A stretch of 6,669 bases of DNA from Bacteroidota bacterium. GTDB taxonomy: Bacteria; Bacteroidota; Bacteroidia; NS11-12g; UBA9320. The position numbers were made by a program, and so were the translations under genes. The stretch is from NCBI GenBank assembly GCA_947499775.1, contig CANMPY010000102.1, positions 1 to 6,669 on the forward strand. The letters run 5' to 3'. Every line of letters starts with the position of its first letter. Position 1 is the stretch's first letter. Positions 1 through 6,185 of this stretch are shown piece after piece. Under the pieces are notes generated by a model. It was not told where the DNA came from. It worked only from the letters and a program-made list of their open reading frames with translations, and searched no databases.

Positions 1-131
1 GATTCCTGCTGGTCCTTTGTATCCTTAATGTCGTTAGGCTTTTCGAGGGCATCATTCTTGTCTTTTATCTCATTTAAATCTTTTTTTATCTCATCAAATT
101 TTTTATTTAGATCTTCTTGTTTTTTTCGCAT
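1..131 (-). CDS. Continuation of the DUF4175 protein in the -1 frame (partial, runs off the window)
   Basis: From base 119 down to base 3 the -1 frame gives 39 uninterrupted codons, starting QEDLNKKFDEIKKDL and later containing LEKPNDIKDTKDQQE. This matches the style of the conserved central coiled coil of DUF4175 proteins, in which a KKQ(E/D)xLNKKF segment is followed by an LExPNDI-like motif. It is therefore the next part of the same polypeptide. The frame is still open at base 1, so the true C-terminus lies outside the window. An ATG in this frame sits at 131-129, overlapping the upstream frame by 25 bases, so the piece could in principle be initiated separately. There is no convincing ribosome binding site, and I favour a single interrupted gene. 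Confidence 0.7.
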   Translation of the reverse strand, partial: MRKKQEDLNKKFDEIKKDLNEIKDKNDALEKPNDIKDTKDQQE

Positions 132-2233
132 TCGCCCGTATTGTCTTTTGCATTTTTTGTTTCTTCTGCTAATTTTTCTTGTTCTTTTGAAAGTTGATCT
201 AATTTATCAGTCGTTTCTTTCATTTTCTTTTCAAGTTCGAGTTGCTTAAATAATTCAAGAGCGCGTTCCATCTTCTTTTTAAGCTCCTTGTCGGTAAGTT
301 TAAATTTATCCATTTGCTCCTGAAGCTCATCTTTTTGATTGTTTTGCAAGAGTTCTTTCATTTTTTCTAGCAGCTTTTTCATCTCGTCGTCCATTAATTC
401 TTCAAACAGTTTTTCGAGCTCTGCCTCTTTATCTAAAATGTCCTTGTCTATTGATTTAAACTCCGATTCCTTGGCGTTTTTATCTTTATTTTTAGTCATC
501 ATTTCCTTCATCTTTTCTTGAAGGTTTTGGTGTTTTTGTAATAGATCCTGAATTTGTTTTTTATCTTCCCAGTTTAATGATTTTTTTTCGGTAAGCTTTT
601 GCTGTAGCTTCTTAATTTCTTCTTCCATGGCTTTGCTGTCTTTAATAGCTTGTGCCATTTCGCCTTTTATGGATTCGTTATTTTCTTCAGTTTGTTTTTC
701 AATTTGTTCGAGGGTGGGCGCTGCAAAAACTCCATTGTTTGTGCGCGTGGCTTTGCTGCCATTTATGGCGTCGTTGTCCCAAATCTCAAAATAATATTCA
801 ATTTTCTCTCCGGGGGTAATGTTCAATTCTGTTAAGTCCCAGAGGTAATAGAAATTTTGAGCAGTTTGAATTTTATTAATTCCAACTAAAGCTTGCTTAT
901 TTTCAGTAGGGCGTTTGGTATCATTATCGCCTTCAATAAATTTATAGTGAAATACTAATTTATTAAAACCATAATCGTCGTTAATATCGCCAACAAAATA
1001 CATCAGTTTTGAATTACTGCTATCGCGGCGCTCCCTAAATCTAATTTGCGCATATGCGTCGGGAATTACATTGATTTGATACAGAATAGAGTCGTGGCTT
1101 TCTCCTTCTTCATTGGATGTGTTTATTTTTATACGTTCACTCGCTTTAAAAACTTTGGTGTATGAAAATCGATTTCCGCCTTCTTTGGTAGCATTAGCAT
1201 GTGCATTGCTAAAACTTAATTTAATAATTTGCACATGTTTAGTATTGAATTTCCAAAGTATTTTTGTTCCAGCAGGAACCGTAAGGTCACCAATATTCTC
1301 AAGGGTTTCATCGGGTCTGCCAGTATAGTCAGGGTAATTTAAATGAATGCTAAAGTCTAGTAATACGGGATTTAGTTTTACATTTATATGATAACCGTCG
1401 GAGCTAAAATTGCCAGATTCAAAATGGAAATCGAAAGATTTTTGAATATTTTTTATTGTGAATTTAAAGGTAGAGTTTCCTTCTTTCTTCATTTTAAAAC
1501 GGTTCCTATCCGTAACTAAATAAACCTCGTTTGGAATCACATTTCCTTTAATGCCTAGGTCCAATTCAAAATCCTCGTTTTGCCCTGCTACTAAATTTTT
1601 AGTATTTAAAACAAAGAGGAAAGGAGGAGGCGTGGCATAATGTTGCGAGTGGTTTATAAGGCGGGTGGTTGTATCTTTAAACCCAGGGGCAATAATCATG
1701 ATAGCGATTAATAGGCATAAGGGAGCAAGTGCAAATTTCAGATATCGTTTATTGCCTTTAAAATCAATAGCCGATGAGAACTTAATTGGCCTTAATTCGG
1801 ATGTTTTTTGTGCGATAGAAGCTATCAAAAAACGATTGTCGAATTCGTTCTGCGCTTGCTTGCTTAATTGTAGTGTATTTAATAATTTGTCTTGAATGTT
1901 GCCAAAATGATTGCCAATAATATCGGAGGCAGTTTCATAATCTAACCGAGAGCCTATTTTATATAATTTAAAAATAGGAATAATAACTAAACGATATAAA
2001 ATAGCCCCAATAAATAAGGTAAAACTATAAAAAAGTAGGGTTCGGAAGGTGGTATTAAAACGCCCAAAATATTCGAGTAATGAAACACCTATAAAGAATG
2101 AAAGCGCTGCCCCAACAAAAAATATTCCCCCTTGCAAGAGCCTATTTTTATAGTATTTACGAATAAACTCATCAAGCTTTATAAGCAATTCGCTTTTGGG
2201 CAATTGAGTTTTTTGAGAGTTGGATTGATCCAT
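107..2233 (-). CDS. DUF4175 family membrane/coiled-coil protein, frame interrupted near its 3' end
   Basis: This reads as the N-terminal 708 residues of a DUF4175-type Bacteroidota envelope protein of unknown function; family members usually run to about 1,100 residues. Hydrophobic membrane segments lie at about residues 34-55, 65-88 and 165-183. A long beta-rich, presumably periplasmic part follows (about 190-530), then a Glu/Lys/Gln-rich coiled coil from about 540 to the end. The ATG at 2233 is preceded by an A-rich stretch with no Shine-Dalgarno, which is normal in this phylum. The frame stops at 107-109 after an abrupt, unfamily-like tail (GECEKNKKI), while the -1 frame carries on the conserved family sequence to the window edge. 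The gene is therefore frameshifted at the A7 run at 120-126. It lies 61 bp downstream of the SPOR-like gene on the same strand, probably co-transcribed. Family assignment is from recognised sequence character, without a search. Confidence 0.88.
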   Translation of the reverse strand: MDQSNSQKTQLPKSELLIKLDEFIRKYYKNRLLQGGIFFVGAALSFFIGVSLLEYFGRFNTTFRTLLFYSFTLFIGAILYRLVIIPIFKLYKIGSRLDYETASDIIGNHFGNIQDKLLNTLQLSKQAQNEFDNRFLIASIAQKTSELRPIKFSSAIDFKGNKRYLKFALAPLCLLIAIMIIAPGFKDTTTRLINHSQHYATPPPFLFVLNTKNLVAGQNEDFELDLGIKGNVIPNEVYLVTDRNRFKMKKEGNSTFKFTIKNIQKSFDFHFESGNFSSDGYHINVKLNPVLLDFSIHLNYPDYTGRPDETLENIGDLTVPAGTKILWKFNTKHVQIIKLSFSNAHANATKEGGNRFSYTKVFKASERIKINTSNEEGESHDSILYQINVIPDAYAQIRFRERRDSSNSKLMYFVGDINDDYGFNKLVFHYKFIEGDNDTKRPTENKQALVGINKIQTAQNFYYLWDLTELNITPGEKIEYYFEIWDNDAINGSKATRTNNGVFAAPTLEQIEKQTEENNESIKGEMAQAIKDSKAMEEEIKKLQQKLTEKKSLNWEDKKQIQDLLQKHQNLQEKMKEMMTKNKDKNAKESEFKSIDKDILDKEAELEKLFEELMDDEMKKLLEKMKELLQNNQKDELQEQMDKFKLTDKELKKKMERALELFKQLELEKKMKETTDKLDQLSKEQEKLAEETKNAKDNTGECEKNKKI
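119..126 (-). other. A7-C slippery run at the frame change of the DUF4175 gene
   Basis: Read on the minus strand, the junction is TGC GAA AAA AAC AAG in the upstream frame. It contains A-AAA-AAC in exactly the phase of a -1 slippery heptamer (X-XXY-YYZ). A one-base backward slip here would enter the frame that encodes the family continuation. One surplus A in the homopolymer (7 instead of 6) would produce the same picture. I see no upstream Shine-Dalgarno stimulator and no strong hairpin just downstream, so an indel or sequencing error remains the simpler reading. Confidence 0.6.
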
Positions 2234-2238
2234 TTAAA

Positions 2239-2248
2239 GTATTAATAC
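2239..2248. repeat. 10-bp perfect palindrome just upstream of the DUF4175 start codon
   Basis: The sequence GTATTAATAC is its own reverse complement and ends 5 bp before the ATG at 2233. It could be an operator for the downstream gene, but a 10-bp palindrome in AT-rich spacer DNA is also not surprising by chance. Confidence 0.3.
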
Positions 2249-2294
2249 AAATTAAACCAATTGTGGGCTATTGATAAACGTAAAGCTGATAAAT

Positions 2295-2912
2295 TTATTT
2301 TTCGTTATTGTGTAGTGTATGTTGATGGGCAATCAGCGCTTTTTGATAATCAACTAATTTACCATCAATTCGTCCAACTAAAAAAGCATTTGCAAACCCC
2401 ATCTTTTTAATATCGTTTTCAAATAACATGGCTTTTTGAAACGATCGAAATCGACCAAGGATAAGTTTCGAATTATTTCCTGTTTTTTCCTGACGAAGCG
2501 ATTCCAATTCATTCATATAGGCATCAATATTAAAGTCATAAAAATTGCCTATTTGCACTTCAAAAAACACACCTTTTGCGCTATCATGGTTTTCAGCCAA
2601 AATATCATTGTCTTTTTTTAGTTGTAATATTTGTTTTTGAAGAAGGGCATTCGTTTTAGAATAGCTTTGATTCTCTAGTATCAAATGATCGGCCAACTTA
2701 ACCCTTTGTTTCATTGATATAAGTTTGGAATTTGTACGTTCAACGGAGTATAAAAGAAACAAAGTGGACAAGAGAAGCAGAAGACTAAGAAAGCCTAGCC
2801 CGAATAATTTGGTTCTTATTTTTTTCGAATCAATGGATTTTTGTTTTTTTAAATAAACCGATTCTGGCTCCCCCTCTATTATTCCGTCTATTACAAACTT
2901 ACTATTTTCCAA
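2295..2912 (-). CDS. Single-pass membrane protein with coiled coil and SPOR-like domain
   Basis: The 205-residue product has a polar N-terminal segment (1-35), one membrane span (about 36-57, rich in Leu), a probable coiled coil (about 60-108) and a C-terminal SPOR-like unit (about 114-190). The last begins GVFFEVQIGNF and later has ILGRFRSFQKA and GFANAFLVG, matching the strand and helix pattern of SPOR domains. SPOR domains in general bind peptidoglycan strands lacking stem peptides, often at the division site; that this one does so is inference. The start is TTG at 2912-2910, because TAG lies three codons upstream and the first in-frame ATG (residue 67) would lose the membrane span. An AGGG sits 4 nt before the TTG. 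The gene precedes the DUF4175 gene by 61 bp on the same strand, suggesting a shared envelope-related transcript. Confidence 0.8.
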   Translation of the reverse strand: MENSKFVIDGIIEGEPESVYLKKQKSIDSKKIRTKLFGLGFLSLLLLLSTLFLLYSVERTNSKLISMKQRVKLADHLILENQSYSKTNALLQKQILQLKKDNDILAENHDSAKGVFFEVQIGNFYDFNIDAYMNELESLRQEKTGNNSKLILGRFRSFQKAMLFENDIKKMGFANAFLVGRIDGKLVDYQKALIAHQHTLHNNEK

Positions 2913-2944
2913 TGTGCCCTATAATGATTGATGGTGTAATGATG

Positions 2945-2952
2945 CAAATTTC
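2945..2952 (-). promoter_or_regulatory. Possible -7 promoter element for the SPOR-like gene
   Basis: On the minus strand this reads GAAATTTG, seven of eight positions of the Bacteroidota -7 consensus TAnnTTTG. It lies about 32 bp upstream of the TTG start. No convincing -33 TTTG is seen at the usual spacing, so the call is weak. Confidence 0.25.
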
Positions 2953-3014
2953 AAGAATAAAATTACAATTTAGGTATACTTTTTGTTTTATTTTCGTAGT
3001 TATATTCTAAATTG

Positions 3015-3494
3015 ATGAAATTACTTAAAAACAGTGCCTTTGGCTTTTTTATCCTTTTCATAATGGGGGGGTTTACAATTATAAAAACCCATGCTCCTTC
3101 TGAGTTAGTTTGGTACGAGTGGAACGAGGGCGTAATAAAAGCAAAACGAGAAGGCAAAATAGCCCTAATAGACACATACACAGATTGGTGTCATTGGTGC
3201 AAAGTCATGGATAAAAACACCTATACCAATGAAGCTGTAATTGCTTTAATAAATAAAGAATTTATAGCTATAAAATTTAATCCTGAGTTGGATAAAAAAT
3301 ACATTAATGGAACAGATACCCTCAGTGGGCGTCAACTATTAGGCGCATTAAGTGGAGGTAATAGCAGCGGATATCCAACCACATACTTTTATTTGACCAA
3401 AAAAAGTATCATGTACCAAGAAGCAGGATACATAGAGCCCGTAAAATTTGAAACTATTTTAAGGGGTATTGTAGCCGAGCATAATAAATTATAA
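3015..3494 (+). CDS. Exported thioredoxin-fold protein with CHWC active site
   Basis: The 159-residue product has an N-terminal hydrophobic signal or anchor (MKLLKN followed by a hydrophobic stretch to about residue 23). A thioredoxin-like domain follows. DTYTDWCHWCKVM (residues 53-65) carries the redox pair C59 and C62, and SGYPTTYF (residues 118-125) supplies the cis-proline P121 expected opposite the active site. The CHWC dipeptide and the EW...AK..GK lead-in resemble the thioredoxin-like DUF255/Thioredoxin_7 group, whose members act in the periplasm as thiol reductases or isomerases. The exact substrate is unknown. I chose ATG 3015 over the TTG immediately before it. The gene is divergent from the SPOR-like gene and lies 73 bp upstream of the Cys-rich lipoprotein on the same strand, which may be its partner. 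Confidence 0.85.
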   Translation: MKLLKNSAFGFFILFIMGGFTIIKTHAPSELVWYEWNEGVIKAKREGKIALIDTYTDWCHWCKVMDKNTYTNEAVIALINKEFIAIKFNPELDKKYINGTDTLSGRQLLGALSGGNSSGYPTTYFYLTKKSIMYQEAGYIEPVKFETILRGIVAEHNKL

Positions 3495-3504
3495 TAAACT
3501 ATTC

Positions 3505-3529
3505 TAATCTATTGGCAAGGTATAGATTA
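3505..3529. repeat. Inverted repeat (8-bp arms, 9-nt loop) between the thioredoxin and lipoprotein genes
   Basis: TAATCTAT at 3505-3512 and ATAGATTA at 3522-3529 are perfect reverse complements. The hairpin begins 10 bp after the thioredoxin stop codon. No T-run follows, so it is not a standard intrinsic terminator. It could stabilise an mRNA 3' end, or act as an operator or leader structure for the lipoprotein gene. Confidence 0.45.
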
Positions 3530-3567
3530 AACATAACGCGCCTTAATAAGCTCATTTTTTGCCCATA

Positions 3568-4632
3568 ATGAAAAATATCATTTCGATTTTACTCCTATTA
3601 GTATTTGCTGTAACCGGCTGCAAAAAAGACCCAATTGTAAAAAGTAAGGCGTTTTCTTTCCAAAACAGTGCCATTGAATTAGACGTGGTATCAACCCACA
3701 AACCCAGTAGCTCGAATTTTGTAACAATGCATTTTTTTAATGATTCATCAGGGATTGTAATTTCATATGATGGGAAAATATATAAAACATATGACAAATG
3801 CGTTTCATGGACTCTGAAATATACAAACCCAACTCCAAATCAACCATTAAATCAGGTTTTGTTCACCGATAAAAATATCGGATACGCTGTTGGCGGAGCC
3901 AATTGGTGTAATGGAAGTGGTTGTAAATGCCCTGGAGGAATTGTATTGAAAACTATGGATGCTGGCGAAACGTGGGCTCCTATTTTCGAATTGCAGGGGG
4001 AATTAGAATTTAATGGTATTGCAAATAATAGCAAAGGAGATTTGTTTTTAATTCAGAATGGTTTTTCAGGCCCAAATAAAAGCAAATCTCAAATTTTAAA
4101 AAGTGCGGATGGAGGTACAAGCTGGACTTTAGTAAGCAATTTTGATTATGAACTTCATAAAATTATTTTTAATGAAAATGTTGGCTTTTGTACCGTCAAT
4201 AATGGGAATACAAATATGTTAAGAAGCCTTGACAATGGTGATACATGGAATAATACAGCAATCCTTACCGAATATAGGATAATCGACATGGCTTTTAAAA
4301 ACAATATTGGCTTTTGTGTTACATATAATTCTATTTATAAAACATTAAACAATGGAGAAACATGGGCTAAACTAAATTATGTATCAAATTATAGTAATCT
4401 CAAGCTAAATTTACTCTCAGAAAATTCATGTTTAATTTGGGGGTCAGGTCAATATAGTGGAGGATGCTTTGGTTATTCCAATGGCGCCTATAGCCAAACT
4501 CAAAACGGGGGATTGGATTGGACGGCGAATGAATTTAAAAAAATTATGGGAGGGATACGCTTTTCAAGTTTTTATTCGGCAACCGAAGGGTATGTATTTG
4601 CTGATGAATGGATAAAAGTGACTGTGAGATAA
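3568..4632 (+). CDS. Lipoprotein with six Asp-box (BNR-like) beta-propeller repeats
   Basis: The 354-residue product starts MKNIISILLLLVFAVTGC, a type II signal peptide with lipobox VTGC and lipidated Cys18. KKDP follows, a charged segment that may act as a surface-export signal as in other Bacteroidota lipoproteins. Six Asp-box motifs (S/T-x-D/N-x-G-x-x-W) occur at residues 74-81 (TYDKCVSW), 129-136 (TMDAGETW), 179-186 (SADGGTSW), 220-227 (SLDNGDTW), 259-266 (TLNNGETW) and 311-318 (TQNGGLDW), spaced about 39-55 residues apart. This indicates a beta-propeller like those of YCF48/sortilin-type proteins. Ligand and function are unknown, and no sialidase catalytic set is evident. Eight cysteines besides Cys18 are unusual, including a CxxxxCxC cluster at 114-121. 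ATG 3568 is preferred to the upstream in-frame TTG at 3559. The thioredoxin gene lies just upstream. Confidence 0.87.
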   Translation: MKNIISILLLLVFAVTGCKKDPIVKSKAFSFQNSAIELDVVSTHKPSSSNFVTMHFFNDSSGIVISYDGKIYKTYDKCVSWTLKYTNPTPNQPLNQVLFTDKNIGYAVGGANWCNGSGCKCPGGIVLKTMDAGETWAPIFELQGELEFNGIANNSKGDLFLIQNGFSGPNKSKSQILKSADGGTSWTLVSNFDYELHKIIFNENVGFCTVNNGNTNMLRSLDNGDTWNNTAILTEYRIIDMAFKNNIGFCVTYNSIYKTLNNGETWAKLNYVSNYSNLKLNLLSENSCLIWGSGQYSGGCFGYSNGAYSQTQNGGLDWTANEFKKIMGGIRFSSFYSATEGYVFADEWIKVTVR

Positions 4633-4661
4633 GCTATTCAAACATTAAAATTTATCTCATA
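4623..4661 (+). terminator. Inverted repeat overlapping the lipoprotein stop codon, weak terminator candidate
   Basis: TGAGATAA (4625-4632, containing the TAA stop) pairs perfectly with TTATCTCA (4652-4659). The outer G4624/T4660 wobble and T4623/A4661 extend the stem to about 10 bp around a 19-nt loop. No T-run follows, so an intrinsic terminator in the E. coli sense is not supported. A 3'-end stabilising stem is equally possible. Confidence 0.35.
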
Positions 4662-4736
4662 AACCTATTGCTCATCACACTATTATTGCCAACCTATTCA
4701 TGCTCAATGCCACTTATCAAAATCAGATGTTCTTAA
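4644..4736 (+). pseudogene. Vestigial lipoprotein signal-like reading frame without a start codon
   Basis: The frame from ATT 4644 to TAA 4734-4736 encodes a basic and hydrophobic run (IKIYLINLLLITLLL) followed by PTYSCSM, which looks like a lipoprotein signal with a lipobox-type Cys, then stops after about 30 codons. There is no ATG, GTG or well-placed TTG at its head. It could be the remnant of a lost lipoprotein gene, a tiny lipoprotein with an ATT start, or a chance translation of T-rich DNA, which tends to read as hydrophobic residues. I rate the chance reading as quite possible. Confidence 0.2.
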
Positions 4737-4744
4737 TACTTTTG
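4737..4744 (+). promoter_or_regulatory. -7 promoter element for rlmD
   Basis: TACTTTTG matches the Bacteroidota -7 consensus TAnnTTTG exactly and lies 35 bp before the rlmD ATG, which would give a leader of about 30 nt. The -33 TTTG is not obvious at the usual distance. The position in the spacer supports a real promoter. Confidence 0.5.
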
Positions 4745-4779
4745 CAATTTATAAAACTAAATATCACCAAAACTAAAAA

Positions 4780-6183
4780 ATGTCCATAGGAAAATTATAC
4801 GGTAAAATTATACCAAACGTAACCATTGAAAGCGCAGGGTCTGAGGGTTTAAGTTTAACACGTGTCGACGGTCAAGTCATATTTGTAAAATATGGGGTAC
4901 CGGGCGACAGGGTTGATATTCGACTTTTTGCTAAAAAGAAAAAGGTACTTTTTGCTGAGATTAACCAATTACTTGAACCAAGCGCCAATAGAGCTGAGCC
5001 ATTCTGTTCTCATTTCGGTGTATGTGGAGGCTGCAAATGGCAGCAAATGGATTATAGCACCCAATTGTACTGGAAAAACAAACAAGTAGTGGATGCGTTT
5101 GAGCGGTTAGGAAAAGTAGAGTGCGTAGAGTGGATGCCCATTGTTGGCGCGCCAGATCAGACTTATTATCGAAACAAATTAGAATATGCTTTTAGCAATA
5201 AACGATGGCTAATGCATAATGAAGTGGTTAACGAGAACGATCATTTAAATGCTGCAGGGTTTCATATCGCTGGTCGCTTTGATAAAATATTGGATATTGA
5301 TACCTGCCATTTGCAACATAATTTAGGAAATGATATTCGACTTTTTATTAAGGCATATGCTTTGGAAAATGACCTTAGTTTTTATGATATTAAAGGGCAA
5401 AGCGGATTTTTGAGAAATGTGATAATTCGAAATACTACCCTTGGCCAATGGATGGTAGTATTAATAGTTGGTGAAGAAAATTTAGAGGCCATTGAAGAAT
5501 TAATGAAGGCCCTTGGCGAAAGATTTAATGAAATTACATCGCTTGTTTATGGTATCAACCTCAAAGTGAATGATACAATTTACGATGTGGATCTGGTTAC
5601 CTTCAAAGGACATGATTTTATAGAAGAAAAATTAGAAGACATTACGTATCGCATCAGACCCAAATCTTTTTTTCAAACCAATTCGAATCAAGCATTAAAT
5701 CTTTATAAAATTACACGAGATTTTGCAGGGCTTACTGGAAAAGAATTGGTATATGATTTATATTGTGGAACAGGAAGCATCTCCTTATTTGTGGCCCAAA
5801 ATGCCAGCAAGGTTTTTGGGATCGAAAGCGTGCCACAAGCCATAGAAGATGCCAAAGAAAATGCAAAAAATAATGGTGTAGCGAATGTTGAATTTACGGT
5901 TGGCGATATGCGGTATGAACTGAATGACACCTTTGTGGCTAAAACAGGCAAACCCGATGTTGTAATTACTGATCCGCCACGCGCGGGTATGCATCCAGAT
6001 GTAGTAGCGCAACTCTTAAAAATGGCTCCCGAAAAAATTGTTTATGTAAGTTGCAATCCAGCTACACAAGCCAGAGATTTAGCGATGTTATCCGAAAAAT
6101 ATATTCTGTTAAAGACTTGCCCTGTCGATATGTTTCCACATACCCATCATGTTGAAAATGTAACCTTGTTAATCCTAAAGTAA
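4780..6183 (+). CDS. rlmD: 23S rRNA (uracil-C5)-methyltransferase RlmD/RumA family
   Basis: The 467-residue, full-length product transfers a methyl group from S-adenosylmethionine to C5 of a uridine in 23S rRNA (U1939 in E. coli for RlmD). An N-terminal TRAM-like RNA-binding domain covers about 1-65. Cysteines 76, 82, 85 (FCSHFGVCGGC) and 176 (DTCHL) are the expected ligands of a [4Fe-4S] cluster. The C-terminal methyltransferase domain shows FFQTN (297-301), the SAM-binding DLYCGTGS (326-333), DPPRAG (399-403 region), the catalytic cysteine C425 in YVSCNPATQARDL, and E459 in HHVEN as the likely general base. The exact target uridine (RlmD or a dual-specificity RlmCD type) cannot be settled from sequence alone. 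The start is ATG 4780 after an A-rich region with no Shine-Dalgarno, with a -7 box at 4737. The gene is monocistronic and converges on the ATL gene. Confidence 0.94.
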   Translation: MSIGKLYGKIIPNVTIESAGSEGLSLTRVDGQVIFVKYGVPGDRVDIRLFAKKKKVLFAEINQLLEPSANRAEPFCSHFGVCGGCKWQQMDYSTQLYWKNKQVVDAFERLGKVECVEWMPIVGAPDQTYYRNKLEYAFSNKRWLMHNEVVNENDHLNAAGFHIAGRFDKILDIDTCHLQHNLGNDIRLFIKAYALENDLSFYDIKGQSGFLRNVIIRNTTLGQWMVVLIVGEENLEAIEELMKALGERFNEITSLVYGINLKVNDTIYDVDLVTFKGHDFIEEKLEDITYRIRPKSFFQTNSNQALNLYKITRDFAGLTGKELVYDLYCGTGSISLFVAQNASKVFGIESVPQAIEDAKENAKNNGVANVEFTVGDMRYELNDTFVAKTGKPDVVITDPPRAGMHPDVVAQLLKMAPEKIVYVSCNPATQARDLAMLSEKYILLKTCPVDMFPHTHHVENVTLLILK

Positions 6184-6185
6184 TA

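Noticed and set aside
28..521. Plus-strand open frames rich in Ser, Phe and Leu opposite the DUF4175 gene
   Set aside because: They are antisense translations of the Glu/Lys-rich coiled coil. There is no independent start signal, and the minus frame has clear family character.
2989..2996. TATTTTCG as a -7 box for the thioredoxin gene
   Set aside because: It mismatches the TTTG core and has no -33 partner; AT-rich spacers produce such matches easily.
3012..3014. TTG start one codon before the thioredoxin ATG
   Set aside because: The ATG follows immediately and gives a normal signal sequence; there is no reason to prefer TTG.
2963..3181. Minus-strand open frame of 72 codons across the thioredoxin gene start
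   Set aside because: It overlaps the well-supported thioredoxin signal peptide and active site, and its translation has no recognisable character.
3559..3567. TTG start three codons before the lipoprotein ATG
   Set aside because: ATG 3568 gives a standard lipoprotein signal (MKN start, Cys18). The upstream start only adds an odd MPI head.
5703..6012. Two minus-strand open frames inside rlmD
   Set aside because: They are shadows of the methyltransferase domain, which has all its catalytic motifs in the plus frame.
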